From Geothrix oryzae (GTDB taxonomy: Bacteria > Acidobacteriota > Holophagae > Holophagales > Holophagaceae): a stretch of DNA of 64,000 bases. The translations under genes were made by a program, and so were the position numbers. Shown here in pieces: positions 7,858 to 17,019 of this stretch (position 1 is the stretch's first letter; every line of letters begins with the position of its first letter). The DNA lies in NCBI RefSeq assembly GCF_030295385.1, contig NZ_AP027079.1, positions 2,046,001 through 2,110,000 on the forward strand, in the 5' to 3' direction. The notes beneath the pieces are model-generated. The model ran no database searches and was not told where the DNA came from. It saw only the letters and a list, made by a program, of their open reading frames with translations.

Positions 7858-8874
7858 CTACGGCCGGGCCGCCGGCGCGGGCGTCTCCACGGGATCCAGG
7901 AAGGGCATCATGCGGCGCAGGTTCCGGCCCACCTGTTCGATGGGGTGGTCATGATCCGCGGCCCGCTGGGCCTCGAACCACCGGCGCCCCGTGCGGTTCT
8001 CCTCGATCCAAGCGGCGGCGTAGCGGCCGTCCTGGATCTCCTTCAGGATCTCCTTCATCTCGGCCTTGGTCTGCTCGGTCACCAGCCGGGGCCCTCCGGT
8101 GTAGTCGCCGTATTCCGCCGTGTCGCTGATGCTGTAGCGCATGAAGCTGAGGCCGCCCCGATACATCAAGTCCACGATGAGCTTCAATTCATGCAGACAC
8201 TCGAAATAGGCAATCTCGGGCTGATAGCCGGCTTCCACCAGGGTCTCGAAACCCGCCTTCACGAGGGCGCTCGCCCCCCCGCACAGCACCGCCTTCTCAC
8301 CGAAGAGATCCGTTTCAGTTTCTTCCGCAAAGGTTGTCTCCAGGACGCCTGCCCGAGTGAGGCCAAGGGCCGCCGCATAGGACAGCGCCAGGGCCAGGGC
8401 CTGCCCGCTGGCGTCCTGGTGGACGGCCACCAGGGCCGGCGTGCCCCCGCCTTCCACGAAGACCTCGCGCACCCGGTGGCCGGGGCTCTTGGGGGCCACC
8501 AGGCTGACATCCACCCCTGCGGGCGGCTGGATGCAGCCGTAGCGAATGTTGAAGCCGTGGGCGAACATCAGCGTCTTGCCGGGCGTCAGGTGGGGCGCGA
8601 TGGCTTCCTGGTAGAGGGCGCCCTGCCCCGTGTCGGGGGTGAGGACCATGATCACATCCGCCCAGGCTGCGGCTTCGGCGGGGGTGGTGACCGTGAGGCC
8701 CTGGGCTTCGGCCTTGGCCCGCGAGGCGGAGGCGACCGGCAACCCCACGCGGACATGGACGCCGCTGTCCTTGAGGTTGAGGGCGTGGGCGTGACCCTGG
8801 GAGCCGAAGCCCAGGATGGCGACCTTGCGGGCGCGGATGAGGCCGAGGTCGGCGTCGTAGTGGATCTTGGCCAT
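7858..8874 (-). CDS. ilvC: Ketol-acid reductoisomerase (class I)
   Basis: IlvC converts 2-acetolactate or 2-aceto-2-hydroxybutyrate to the dihydroxy-acids of valine and isoleucine synthesis, with Mg2+ and NAD(P)H. The 338-residue protein is the short class I form. The dinucleotide fold shows [13 protein letters not shown] near residues 18-30 and a phosphate-binding loop with serines (VASASR), compatible with NADPH. The metal-binding C-terminal part has [23 protein letters not shown] at 8874 has AGGAG upstream. It is last in the ilvDBNC block, separated from ilvN by a tandem repeat. Confidence 0.97.
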   Translation of the reverse strand: MAKIHYDADLGLIRARKVAILGFGSQGHAHALNLKDSGVHVRVGLPVASASRAKAEAQGLTVTTPAEAAAWADVIMVLTPDTGQGALYQEAIAPHLTPGKTLMFAHGFNIRYGCIQPPAGVDVSLVAPKSPGHRVREVFVEGGGTPALVAVHQDASGQALALALSYAAALGLTRAGVLETTFAEETETDLFGEKAVLCGGASALVKAGFETLVEAGYQPEIAYFECLHELKLIVDLMYRGGLSFMRYSISDTAEYGDYTGGPRLVTEQTKAEMKEILKEIQDGRYAAAWIEENRTGRRWFEAQRAADHDHPIEQVGRNLRRMMPFLDPVETPAPAARP

Positions 8875-8884
8875 GGGGGGCTCC

Positions 8885-8944
8885 TTTGGTTGGGTCGTCT
8901 GGAGTTGGGTGGTCTGGAGTTGGGTGGTCTGAAGTCGGAGGTCA
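8885..8944. repeat. 15-bp tandem repeat between ilvN and ilvC
   Basis: Two identical units TGGAGTTGGGTGGTC (8900-8914 and 8915-8929) are flanked by diverged copies at 8885-8899 and 8930-8944. The array fills nearly the whole gap between the ilvN stop (inside the last unit) and the ilvC Shine-Dalgarno. It contains no start codon on the coding strand. It could arise by slippage and affect ilvC expression through spacing or RNA structure. Confidence 0.8.
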
Positions 8945-9502
8945 GACGGACATGGCTTCCGAGCCGGTGCCCGTGCGAAGGGGCACCGGGGCGTTCCGGG
9001 GTGAGGGCGTGCGGGTGCCGCGGGCCATGGCCACGGCGCCAGTGCGGCCCAACTCGAGGATACCGAAGGGCCGCATGGCATCCACCAGGGCATCGATCTT
9101 GTCGAGGCTGCCGGTGCATTCGATGACGAGGCTGTCCTCGGCGAGGTCCACCACGGTGGCCCGGAAGACCTGGGCCAGCTGGAGTACTTCGGACCGCACC
9201 TCAGACCCGGCCGCCACCCGCACCAGCACCAGGTCGCGCACCACCTTGGGCCGCTCCCCCAGCTGCTGGACCTCCAGGACATTCACCAGCTTGCGGAGAT
9301 GCTCCACGGCCTGGCGCACCATGGGCGCCTCGGAATCCACGACGATGGTCATGCGGGACAGCCCGGCCCGCTCCGTGGGGCCCACGGTGAGGGAGTGGAT
9401 GTTGAAGCCGCGGCGCCGGATCAGGGAGGCGATGCGGGTCAGGACGCCCGGTTCGTCATCGGTGTAGACCACGAGGACCTGGGGTCTGGAAGCCTGGAGC
9501 AT
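8942..9502 (-). CDS. ilvN: Acetolactate synthase regulatory (small) subunit
   Basis: IlvN/IlvH binds valine and confers feedback inhibition on the catalytic subunit IlvB. The 186-residue protein starts with an ACT domain ([36 protein letters not shown], given here only as landmarks VLTRIASL and NIHSLTVG), followed by the C-terminal IlvH domain ([14 protein letters not shown], then [26 protein letters not shown] as LDKID and GILELGRTG). ATG at 9502 has a near-perfect AAAGGAGG. It starts 11 bases after ilvB ends, fitting stoichiometric co-expression. Confidence 0.95.
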   Translation of the reverse strand: MLQASRPQVLVVYTDDEPGVLTRIASLIRRRGFNIHSLTVGPTERAGLSRMTIVVDSEAPMVRQAVEHLRKLVNVLEVQQLGERPKVVRDLVLVRVAAGSEVRSEVLQLAQVFRATVVDLAEDSLVIECTGSLDKIDALVDAMRPFGILELGRTGAVAMARGTRTPSPRNAPVPLRTGTGSEAMSV

Positions 9503-9513
9503 GGAACCTCCTT

Positions 9514-11238
9514 TCATGCGGAATCGGAGCCGGTTTCGGCCAGGGAGCTGGGGCGGCGGATCATGTCGTGCAGCGCCGCGCCCGCCGGCACCATGGGGTA
9601 GACGCTGTCCTCCTGCTCGACCTTGAACTCGATGAGGGACGGGCCTGCGGCCGCCCGGGCCCGGGCCACGGCGGCGGCCAGATCGCCCCGGGCTTCCACC
9701 CGCTGGCCCGGAATGCCGAAGGCCTCCGCCAGCTTCACGAAGTCCGGCGACAGGATGGGCGTGGCGGCATAGCGGCCCTCGTAGAACATCGCCTGCCACT
9801 GGCGGACCATGCCCAGGTAGCCGTTGTTGATGATGGCAATGTGGACCTTCACGCCCTCCTGCACGGCCGTCATGAGCTCCGCGAAGGTCATCTGGAAGCC
9901 GCCGTCGCCCGCCACCACCCAGACCTCGGCCTCAGGCCGCGCCAGCTTGGCGCCGATGGCCGCGGGCAGCGCGAAGCCCATGGTGCCCGCGCCCCCGCTG
10001 GTGATGAGGCTCCGTTCGCCGTCGTGCTTGTAGTACTGGGCCTCCCACATCTGGTGCTGGCCCACATCGGTGACCACCACCGCCTCGCCCTTCGTGAGGC
10101 GCCAGAGGTCGTGCATGACATGGGCCGCATAGAGGTGCCCGTCGTCCGGCAGGTTCTGGATGTCGCGCACGGCGGAATCGCCCCGCCATTCCCGGATGGT
10201 GCCCAGCCAGCTCGAGCGGTCCGCCACCGGCACCTCGGGCAGCAGCGCCCGGAGCACTTCCAGCAGATCCCCCGCGATGGCCACTTCCACCGGCACATTC
10301 TTGTTCAGCTCGCTGGCGTCGATGTCGATGTGGATCTTCCGGGCGTTCGGGGCGTATGCCTTGAGCTTGCCGGTCACGCGGTCGTCGAAGCGCATGCCCA
10401 GGGCCAGCAGGAGGTCCGCCTCCTGGATGGCGCGGTTCACCCAGGATTCGCCGTGCATGCCCATCATCCCGAGGCTGAGGGGATGCGTGGCGGGTACGGC
10501 GCCCAGGCCCAGCAGGGTCAGGGCGAAGGGGATGTCGGCGCGCTCGGCCAGGGCCAGCACTTCGGCCCGGGCCCCGGCCAGCTGGATGCCGTGGCCGGCG
10601 AGGATGACGGGCCGCTTGGCGTGGCGGATCAACTCCAGCGCGCGCGCCAACCCGGCCGAATCCGGCGGGGGCGGTAGGTGGCGCCGGTGGCGCTGGGGCG
10701 CGGCCGCCTCCCAGTCCAGCGTCGCCCGGGACTGCTGGGCATCCTTGGTGATGTCCACCAGCACGGGGCCGGGGCGGCCGCTGCGGGCCACCGCGAAGGC
10801 CTCGCGGAGGGCCGGGACGATGTCTTCGGCCCCCGTCACCAGGTAGTTGTGCTTGGTGACGGGGATGGTGATGCCCGTGATGTCCACTTCCTGGAAGGCA
10901 TCCGTGCCCAGCAGGGCCGAGCCCACCTGCCCGGTGATCGCCACCAGCGGCGTGGAGTCGAGCATGGCCGTGGCCAACCCGGTGACGAGGTTCGTGGCCC
11001 CGGGGCCCGAGGTGGCCACCACCACGCCCACGCGGCCCGAGGCCCGGGCATAGCCATCGGCCATGTGCGCGGCGCTCTGCTCGTGGCGCACCAGCACATG
11101 CCGGATCGGGTAGCCCACCATGGCGTCGTAGGTCGGCAGGATGGCTCCGCCGGGGTAGCCGAAGACCGTGTCCACCCCTTCGCGCAGGAGGCTCTCCCAG
11201 ATTAGCTGGGCCCCGGTATGCGTCCCGTCCTGGCTCAT
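9514..11238 (-). CDS. ilvB: Acetolactate synthase catalytic (large) subunit
   Basis: IlvB is the ThDP-, FAD- and Mg2+-dependent enzyme that condenses pyruvate with pyruvate or 2-oxobutyrate, the first common step of valine, leucine and isoleucine synthesis. The 574-residue protein shows the N-terminal GYPGGAILPTYDA, catalytic Glu in VRHEQSAAHMADG, central FAD-domain region, and ThDP motif GDGGFQMTFAELMTAVQ...NN near 450-480. ATG at 11238 is preceded by AAGGGGGTG. It lies between ilvD (11 bases upstream) and ilvN. Confidence 0.97.
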   Translation of the reverse strand: MSQDGTHTGAQLIWESLLREGVDTVFGYPGGAILPTYDAMVGYPIRHVLVRHEQSAAHMADGYARASGRVGVVVATSGPGATNLVTGLATAMLDSTPLVAITGQVGSALLGTDAFQEVDITGITIPVTKHNYLVTGAEDIVPALREAFAVARSGRPGPVLVDITKDAQQSRATLDWEAAAPQRHRRHLPPPPDSAGLARALELIRHAKRPVILAGHGIQLAGARAEVLALAERADIPFALTLLGLGAVPATHPLSLGMMGMHGESWVNRAIQEADLLLALGMRFDDRVTGKLKAYAPNARKIHIDIDASELNKNVPVEVAIAGDLLEVLRALLPEVPVADRSSWLGTIREWRGDSAVRDIQNLPDDGHLYAAHVMHDLWRLTKGEAVVVTDVGQHQMWEAQYYKHDGERSLITSGGAGTMGFALPAAIGAKLARPEAEVWVVAGDGGFQMTFAELMTAVQEGVKVHIAIINNGYLGMVRQWQAMFYEGRYAATPILSPDFVKLAEAFGIPGQRVEARGDLAAAVARARAAAGPSLIEFKVEQEDSVYPMVPAGAALHDMIRRPSSLAETGSDSA

Positions 11239-11249
11239 GGGCACCCCCT

Positions 11250-12938
11250 TCACCGCGCGACCGTGATGGCGCCTTCGGCGGCGCTGGCCACCGTGGCGGC
11301 GTACTTGGCGAACACGCCCGTGCGGTAGCGCGGAGCCGGGGTTCGCCACTCGGCCCGACGCCGGGCCAGTTCCTCCCCGGCCACCTTCAGATCGAGCCGG
11401 CGCGAGGGGATGTCGAAGACCACGGTGTCGCCCTCCCGCACCAGCGCGATGGGGCCGCCCACGGCCGCCTCCGGCGCCACATGGCCTGCCATGAGCCCGC
11501 GGGTGGCGCCCGAGAAGCGGCCATCCGTGAGCAGCGCCACGGATTCGCCGAGGCCCGCACCCACCAGGGCCGCCGTGACGCCCAGCATTTCGCGCATCCC
11601 CGGGCCGCCCCGCGGGCCCTCGTAGCGGATCACCACCACATCGCCCGGGTCAATGCGCCCGGCCTGCACCGCGGCGAAGGCCTCATCCTCGGTTTCAAAG
11701 ACGCGGGCCGGCCCGGTGTGGTGCAGCCGCTCGTGGCCCGCGACCTTCACCACGGCGCCTTCCGGGGCGAGGCTGCCCCGCAGGATGACCAGGCCCCCGC
11801 TCGTCTTGAGGGGATTCGACGCGGCGCGCACCACTTCCTGGCCGGGCGTCTCTTGGGCCGAGGCCAGCTCTTCCGCCAGGGTCCGCCCGGTCACCGTGAG
11901 CGCGGCGCCATGGACCTTGCCCCCTTCCAGCAGGCGCTGGGCCACCAGGCGGATGCCGCCGGCCGCGTGGAGATCCGTGGCCGTGAAGCGGCCGCCGGGC
12001 TTGAGGTCCGCCAGCAGGGGCGTGCGGGCGCTGATCTGGTCGAAGTCCTCAAGCGTCAGCGGGACGCCGGCCTCCCGGGCCAGGGCCAGGTAGTGCAGCA
12101 CGGCGTTGGTGGATCCGCCGGTGGCGGCCACCGCGGCGATGGCGTTCTCGAAGGCTTCGCGGGTGAGGACGGCGCTGGGCCGCAGGTCCCGCTTCAGCAA
12201 CTCCATCACGAGGCGCCCGCAGGTCTCGGCGGCCTCGCCCTTCCGGGGATCCTCTGCGGGAATGCCGTTGAGGCCCATGGGGCTGAGGCCGATGAGCTCG
12301 AGGCTGCTGGCCATGGTATTGGCCGTGAACTGGCCGCCGCAGGCCCCGGCGCCGGGACAGGCAGCATCCTCGACCTTCTTCAGGCCCGCGTCGTCCAGGC
12401 GGCCCGAGCTGTGGGCTCCCACGGCCTCGAAGACATCCTGCACGGTGAGGTCCCTGCCGTCGCACTGGCCCGGCGCCGTGGAGCCGCCGTAGAGGATGAG
12501 GCCGGGGATATCCAGGCGCGCCAGGGCCATGGCCACGCCGGGGTTGGTCTTGTCGCAGCCGGAGAGGCAGACCAGGCCGTCGAAGGCGTTGCCGCGCGCC
12601 ACCAGCTCGATGGAATCCGCGATGACCTCTCGGCTCACCAGCGAGGCCTTCATGCCCTCGGTGCCCATGGTGATGCCGTCGCTGATCGAGACGGTGCAGA
12701 ACTCCATGGGCGTGCCCCCGGCGGCGCGCACGCCGGCCTTCACGCGCTCGGCCAGTTCCCGCAGGTGGTAGTTGCAGGGACCGATCTCCGTCCAGGTGTT
12801 AGCGATGCCGATGATGGGCTTGGCCAGGTCCTCGTCCGTGAAGCCGATGGCCTTCAGCATGGCCCGGGCCGGAGCGCGATGGGCGCCCTGGGTGATGACT
12901 CGGCTGCGGCGGTTCAGGGGCTGGTCGGTGGGCGTCAT
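11250..12938 (-). CDS. ilvD: Dihydroxy-acid dehydratase
   Basis: IlvD dehydrates dihydroxy-acids to 2-oxoisovalerate and 2-oxo-3-methylvalerate using an Fe-S cluster. The 562-residue protein carries SGCDKTNPG and [16 protein letters not shown], which supply the cluster cysteines, and the C-terminal GRFSGATRG motif. ATG at 12938 has a GAGG Shine-Dalgarno. Upstream sits a strong hairpin and a short Ile/Val/Leu-rich ORF (13021-13128), so ilvDBNC may be attenuated separately from leuAB. Confidence 0.97.
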   Translation of the reverse strand: MTPTDQPLNRRSRVITQGAHRAPARAMLKAIGFTDEDLAKPIIGIANTWTEIGPCNYHLRELAERVKAGVRAAGGTPMEFCTVSISDGITMGTEGMKASLVSREVIADSIELVARGNAFDGLVCLSGCDKTNPGVAMALARLDIPGLILYGGSTAPGQCDGRDLTVQDVFEAVGAHSSGRLDDAGLKKVEDAACPGAGACGGQFTANTMASSLELIGLSPMGLNGIPAEDPRKGEAAETCGRLVMELLKRDLRPSAVLTREAFENAIAAVAATGGSTNAVLHYLALAREAGVPLTLEDFDQISARTPLLADLKPGGRFTATDLHAAGGIRLVAQRLLEGGKVHGAALTVTGRTLAEELASAQETPGQEVVRAASNPLKTSGGLVILRGSLAPEGAVVKVAGHERLHHTGPARVFETEDEAFAAVQAGRIDPGDVVVIRYEGPRGGPGMREMLGVTAALVGAGLGESVALLTDGRFSGATRGLMAGHVAPEAAVGGPIALVREGDTVVFDIPSRRLDLKVAGEELARRRAEWRTPAPRYRTGVFAKYAATVASAAEGAITVAR

Positions 12939-12966
12939 GGCAATCCTCGGTGGCTCTTGAACGGGA

Positions 12967-12994
12967 ACGGCCCCGCCGGTGGGTGCGGGGCCGT
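12967..12994 (-). promoter_or_regulatory. Hairpin before ilvD (candidate attenuator)
   Basis: Arms ACGGCCCCGC (12967-12976) and GCGGGGCCGT (12985-12994) form a perfect 10-bp, nearly all G-C stem with an 8-base loop, in the gap between the candidate leader ORF and ilvD. There is no U-tract after it. On the minus-strand RNA its first arm could instead pair with a GGCCCGUGG segment inside the leader ORF (plus 13053-13061), a geometry like antiterminator formation. The hairpin ends about 20 bases before the ilvD ribosome site. Confidence 0.6.
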
Positions 12995-13020
12995 GGTCGG
13001 TGGAGATCCGAACAGCGCCC

Positions 13021-13128
13021 CTAGCCCGTCAGCCGCAGCACGAAGCCGAGGCCCACGGGCCGCACGATCACCACGATCCCGGGCCAGTGGGTCGGGATCG
13101 TGGGCGCGGAATCAGGAACGAGGGACAT
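13021..13128 (-). CDS. Candidate branched-chain amino acid leader peptide
   Basis: A 35-residue ORF that starts 20 bases after the leuB stop, with AAAGG 9 bases before its ATG. Its C-terminal half is rich in regulatory residues: IVVIV followed by VGLGFVLRL. Leader peptides of ilv operons classically contain runs of Ile, Val and Leu codons that stall ribosomes when charged tRNAs are scarce. It is followed by a G-C-rich hairpin and then ilvD. Function is inference from composition and position; a non-translated gap is the alternative. Confidence 0.6.
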   Translation of the reverse strand: MSLVPDSAPTIPTHWPGIVVIVRPVGLGFVLRLTG

Positions 13129-13148
13129 GGTTGAAGCCTTTGAAAAAG

Positions 13149-14285
13149 CTAGGGACGGGAACGGTGGCCTTCCGGGGAACCGCACCAGGAATAGGCCGAA
13201 TCCACCAGGCGGGGAGCCCTGGCTCGGGGGGGACGGATGGCCTCGCGGATCCGGTCGCCCAGGGAGCGCGTGCCGTGGGGATGGATGGCGCCCTTCAGGT
13301 CGCCCGTGCCATGCCCGCCCTGAAGCACCCGGTCCACGGCGGATTCCAGCGCCAGGGCCTCGGCCTGGAGGTCCAGGCCGTGGCGCAGCAGCAGGGCCGC
13401 CGACAGGATGGTGCCGATGGGGTTGGCCCGGTCCTGGCCCGCGAGGTCCGGCGCCGATCCGTGGATGGGCTCGAAGACGCCCACCGACCCCCCGAGGCTC
13501 GCGGAAGGCAGCAGGCCCAGGGACCCCGCCAGCACGGCGGCCTCGTCGCTGAGGATGTCGCCGAAGAGGTTCTCCGTGAGCACCACATCGAAGTCCCGGG
13601 GCCGCGTGATGAGGGCCATGGCGAAGCTGTCCACATAGGCGTGCTGGACCTTCACGCCCGGGTAGGCCGGCGCCAGATCCTCCACCACCTGGCGCCACAG
13701 GCGCGAGGTCTCCAGCACATTGGCCTTGTCCACGGACACCAGGTTCCGGCGCCGGCCGGCCGCCAGTTCGAAGGCCACCTTGGCGACGCGCTCGATCTCG
13801 GCCCGGGTGTAGGGCAGCGTGTTCACGGCCGCCTGGTCCGAGTACGACCGGGGCTCGCCAAAATAGAGGCCGCCCGAAAGCTCCCGCACGAACATCAGGT
13901 CCGTCCCGCGGACGATCTCGGGTTTCAGCGGGGAGGCGTCCTCCAGGGCCGGGTGGACGGCCACCGGCCGCAGGTTGGCATAGAGGCCCAGGGCCTGCCG
14001 CAGGCGCAGGAGGCCGGACTCGGGCCGCTGGTGCCGGGGGCGCCCATCCCAGGCAGGACCGCCCACGGCCCCCAGCAGCACGGCCTGGCTGGACCGGCAG
14101 ACCGCCAGCGTGGCTTCGGGCAGCGGATCGCCGGTAGCATCCACGGCCGCCCCGCCGATGAGAGCTTCCTGGAATTCAAAGCGGTGGCCGAACCGCTCCC
14201 CCACGGCCGACAGGCACGCCACGGCCTGGGCGGTGACCTCGGGCCCCACGCCATCTCCGGGGAGGACAGTGATCCGCGCGTCCAT
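13149..14285 (-). CDS. leuB: 3-isopropylmalate dehydrogenase
   Basis: LeuB oxidatively decarboxylates 3-isopropylmalate with NAD+ in leucine synthesis. The 378-residue protein has the N-terminal [13 protein letters not shown], substrate-binding arginines in [16 protein letters not shown], the catalytic [23 protein letters not shown] region (landmarks YVDSFAM and [12 protein letters not shown]), and [15 protein letters not shown] for NAD binding. ATG at 14285 follows the stop of the 42-codon ORF by two bases; a GTG at 14291 is an alternative. The C-terminal ~25 residues (from about PRARAP) run past the usual end. Confidence 0.95.
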   Translation of the reverse strand: MDARITVLPGDGVGPEVTAQAVACLSAVGERFGHRFEFQEALIGGAAVDATGDPLPEATLAVCRSSQAVLLGAVGGPAWDGRPRHQRPESGLLRLRQALGLYANLRPVAVHPALEDASPLKPEIVRGTDLMFVRELSGGLYFGEPRSYSDQAAVNTLPYTRAEIERVAKVAFELAAGRRRNLVSVDKANVLETSRLWRQVVEDLAPAYPGVKVQHAYVDSFAMALITRPRDFDVVLTENLFGDILSDEAAVLAGSLGLLPSASLGGSVGVFEPIHGSAPDLAGQDRANPIGTILSAALLLRHGLDLQAEALALESAVDRVLQGGHGTGDLKGAIHPHGTRSLGDRIREAIRPPRARAPRLVDSAYSWCGSPEGHRSRP

Positions 14286-14287
14286 CC

Positions 14288-14416
14288 TCACACCCCCCAG
14301 CCGTACTGGTCGGGGTCGGCATCCGGGCCGTCGGCCAGGTTCGCGGCGGCGGCGGACAGGCCCTTGGCGGGTCGATCCGGAGTTTCAGGCTGGGGCTCAG
14401 GCGTGGCTTCGGCCAT
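14288..14416 (-). CDS. Small protein (42 aa) between leuA and leuB
   Basis: An ORF too short for routine gene calling. Its ATG at 14416 directly follows the leuA TGA (TGAATG), and its own TGA ends two bases before the leuB ATG. GAGGTG lies 5 bases upstream of the ATG, inside leuA. The product is Pro/Glu-rich at the N-terminus, Ala-rich in the middle ([11 protein letters not shown]) and ends in an acidic and aromatic tail (DPDQYGWGV). I recognise no family. The tight coupling on both sides suggests it is translated; it could be a functional small protein or only a relay for leuB translation. Confidence 0.6.
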   Translation of the reverse strand: MAEATPEPQPETPDRPAKGLSAAAANLADGPDADPDQYGWGV

Positions 14417-15964
14417 TCAACACCTCGTTTCGGCTTCGACCGGCGCAGAGGCGCGGCGGGCGAAGAGGACCTTGTTCGTGGCGTTGAGATAGGCCCGGGT
14501 GCTGGCCTCCACCACATCCGTGCTGGCCCCCTTGCCGCCGTGGATCACGCCGTCGAACTCCACCTGGACGAAGACCTCGCCCACGGCATCGGCGCCGCCC
14601 GTGAGGGAGTGGATCCGGAAATCCACCAGACGGCCGGTCAGTCCCGTGAGCTTGTCCACGGCCGCGAAGACGGCGTTCACCGGCCCGTCGCCCATGGCGG
14701 TCTCCGTGGCCTCGCCGCCCTCGGTGGCCAGGGTGACCAGGGCCGTGGCAAACATCGAGGTGCCCGCCGTGGCCTGGAGCGCCCGGAGCTTGAAGATTTC
14801 GGGGATGTGGGTCAGGCCGTCGCGGACGATGGCCAACAGGTCCTCGTCGAAGATCTCCTTCTTCTGGTCACTGAGCTTGGTGAACAGCTTGTAGGCCTTG
14901 TCCAGTTCCGTTCGGCCCAGGGCGTAGCCCAATTCCTCGAAGCGCTTGGCCAGGGCGTGGCGGCCCGAGTGCTTGCCGAGCACAAGGCTGGTCCGGCGGA
15001 CGCCGACGGATTCCGGCGTCATGATCTCGTAGGTGGAGCGGTGGCTCAGCATGCCGTGCTGGTGGATGCCGCTCTCGTGGGCGAAGGCGTTGCGCCCCAC
15101 GATGGCCTTGTTGGGCTGCACCTCGATGCCCGTGATGTGGGCGAGGGTCTGGCTGGCGCGGTAGATGGCCTCCTGGTTCACGCCCGTGGCGAAGGGAAGC
15201 GCGTCGCGGCGCACGGACAGCGCCATCACCACTTCCTCGAGCGCGGCATTGCCGGCGCGCTCGCCGATGCCGTTCACGGTGCATTCCACCTGCCGGGCCC
15301 CGGCCGCGACGGCGGCCAGGGAATTGGCCACCGCCAGCCCCAGGTCGTTGTGGCAGTGGACGCTGATGGTCACGCCTTCGATGCCCGGCACGCGGGCGCG
15401 GAGATGGCTGATGAGCTTCCCGTATTCGTCCGGGACGGTGTAACCGACGGTGTCCGGCACATTCAGCACCGTGGCGCCCTCCTCGATGGCCACGGCGAAC
15501 ACCTGCACCAGGTAGTCCCAGTCGCTGCGGGTGGCATCCTCGGCGGAGAACTCCACATCGGCGCAGAGCGCTTTAGCCCGCCGCACGCCGTCCCGGATCA
15601 TCTCCAGGGCCTCGGCGCGGGTCTTCTGGAGCTTGTGGGCCAGGTGGATGTCGGAGGTGGCCAGGAATGTGTGGATGCGCGGTCGGGCAGCCTCCCGAAG
15701 GGCCTCCCAGGCGCGGTCGATGTCCCGGGGGAGGGCCCGGCAGAGGGCGGCGATCACGGGCTTCCGGCACTCCCGGGCGATGGCCTGCACCGCGGAGAAG
15801 TCGTCGTCTGAAGCCACGGGGAAACCCGCCTCGATGACATCGACGCCCAGGGCCTCCAGCTGGCGGGCCATCTGCAGCTTCTCGTCGAGGTTCATGCTGC
15901 AGCCCGGGGACTGCTCGCCGTCGCGAAGCGTGGTGTCGAAGATGGCGATCCGCTCGGTGCCCAT
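14417..15964 (-). CDS. leuA: 2-isopropylmalate synthase
   Basis: LeuA condenses 2-oxoisovalerate with acetyl-CoA, the committed step to leucine, and is feedback-inhibited by leucine. The 515-residue protein has the HMGL-type barrel with [12 protein letters not shown] at the start, metal-binding HCHNDLGLA, and NGIGERAGN, followed by the C-terminal LeuA allosteric domain (roughly 380-500). ATG at 15964 has AGGAG. It heads the minus-strand leu-ilv block and is divergent from lysR. Confidence 0.97.
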   Translation of the reverse strand: MGTERIAIFDTTLRDGEQSPGCSMNLDEKLQMARQLEALGVDVIEAGFPVASDDDFSAVQAIARECRKPVIAALCRALPRDIDRAWEALREAARPRIHTFLATSDIHLAHKLQKTRAEALEMIRDGVRRAKALCADVEFSAEDATRSDWDYLVQVFAVAIEEGATVLNVPDTVGYTVPDEYGKLISHLRARVPGIEGVTISVHCHNDLGLAVANSLAAVAAGARQVECTVNGIGERAGNAALEEVVMALSVRRDALPFATGVNQEAIYRASQTLAHITGIEVQPNKAIVGRNAFAHESGIHQHGMLSHRSTYEIMTPESVGVRRTSLVLGKHSGRHALAKRFEELGYALGRTELDKAYKLFTKLSDQKKEIFDEDLLAIVRDGLTHIPEIFKLRALQATAGTSMFATALVTLATEGGEATETAMGDGPVNAVFAAVDKLTGLTGRLVDFRIHSLTGGADAVGEVFVQVEFDGVIHGGKGASTDVVEASTRAYLNATNKVLFARRASAPVEAETRC

Positions 15965-16023
15965 GGGGGTACTCCTGGACCGGCCGGGGCCGGAGGGATC
16001 ACCTAAAGATCGTCGGGGTCGAA

Positions 16024-16069
16024 CTATAAATACATTTAATTTTTTTTATGATTACATAAGTAATACTTA
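16024..16069. promoter_or_regulatory. LysR-type operator in the leuA-lysR divergent region
   Basis: The A/T-rich centre of the intergenic region holds TAAGTAATACTTA (16057-16069), a perfect palindrome with the T-N11-A form of LysR-family sites, overlapping a second palindrome ATTAC-ATAA-GTAAT (16051-16064). On the leuA side, TATAGT (16029-16024) makes a plausible -10 with no good -35, as expected for an activator-dependent promoter. The adjacent LysR protein is the obvious ligand. Confidence 0.7.
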
Positions 16070-16098
16070 AGATCCTACACTCTCACGCGGGAGGCCCC

Positions 16099-17019
16099 AT
16101 GGATCTCGGGCAGCTGGAGACATTCCTGGTGGTGGCGCAGGAGAAGAGTTTCTCCCGGGCCGCGGAGCGCCTCTTCCGCACCCAGCCCGCCGTGAGCCTC
16201 GCCCTCAAGAAACTCGAGGAGGAGCTGGGCGAGACCCTGCTGGACCGGACCACCAAGGGCGGCGTCCTCACGGATGCCGGCACCACCCTGTTGCCGCTGG
16301 CCCAGCGCATGTTCGACCTGAGACAGGAGATCTTCGACACCTTCGGGGCCCTGAAGGGGCTCCAGCAGGGCCGCCTGAATGTCGGGGCCAACGAAAGCGT
16401 GTCGGAGTTCCTGCTGCCCCGGATCCTGCTGGCCTACCAGCAGGCCTGCCCGGCCATCAAGATCCAGGCCTACCGCCAGACCTCGGAGCGCATTCCGGCC
16501 GAGGTGCTGGACCGCAGGCTCGATGTGGGCTTCGTCTCCTACGACGCGCTGCATCCCGAGCTGGTGAGCCAGGTCATCCACCGCGACCGCATGGTGCTGG
16601 TGGTGCCTCCGGGACACCGCTTCGCCCGGCGGAAGAACCTCCGCATCGCCGATCTGGCAGAGGACCGCTTCGTGGCCCACAACGCCCCCACGCCCACCCG
16701 GACCGCCATCATCGAGCTGTTCGCGCGCTGCGAGACGCCCCTGCGGCTCACCATGGAGCTGGCCTCCATCGCCACCATCCTGGAGTTCGTGGCCCTGGGC
16801 GCCGGACTGGCCATCCTGCCGCGGATGACCGTGGCCGCCGCGGTCCGCGAGGGCCGCCTGGTGGAGGTGCCCGTGCACGAGCTCCAGCTGGAGAAGCTCA
16901 TCCGCATCGTCACCCGTCGCGAAGCGGCCCAGTCCCCGGCCACCCGCGCCTTCCTCGGCCTCATCCGCTCCATCGACTTCAGCCAGCCCCTGCCCGGCCC
17001 TGGGAGGAAACGCCCATGA
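16099..17019 (+). CDS. LysR-family transcriptional regulator of the leucine genes
   Basis: A 306-residue LysR-type regulator. Residues 1-60 hold the winged helix-turn-helix ([25 protein letters not shown]); the rest is the two-lobed periplasmic-binding-like effector domain. GGGAGG precedes the ATG. Its TGA overlaps the leuC start by 4 bases, so it is co-translated with leuCD, and leuA lies divergently upstream. Control of leu genes in response to a pathway intermediate (for example 2-isopropylmalate) is inferred from context. Confidence 0.9.
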   Translation: MDLGQLETFLVVAQEKSFSRAAERLFRTQPAVSLALKKLEEELGETLLDRTTKGGVLTDAGTTLLPLAQRMFDLRQEIFDTFGALKGLQQGRLNVGANESVSEFLLPRILLAYQQACPAIKIQAYRQTSERIPAEVLDRRLDVGFVSYDALHPELVSQVIHRDRMVLVVPPGHRFARRKNLRIADLAEDRFVAHNAPTPTRTAIIELFARCETPLRLTMELASIATILEFVALGAGLAILPRMTVAAAVREGRLVEVPVHELQLEKLIRIVTRREAAQSPATRAFLGLIRSIDFSQPLPGPGRKRP

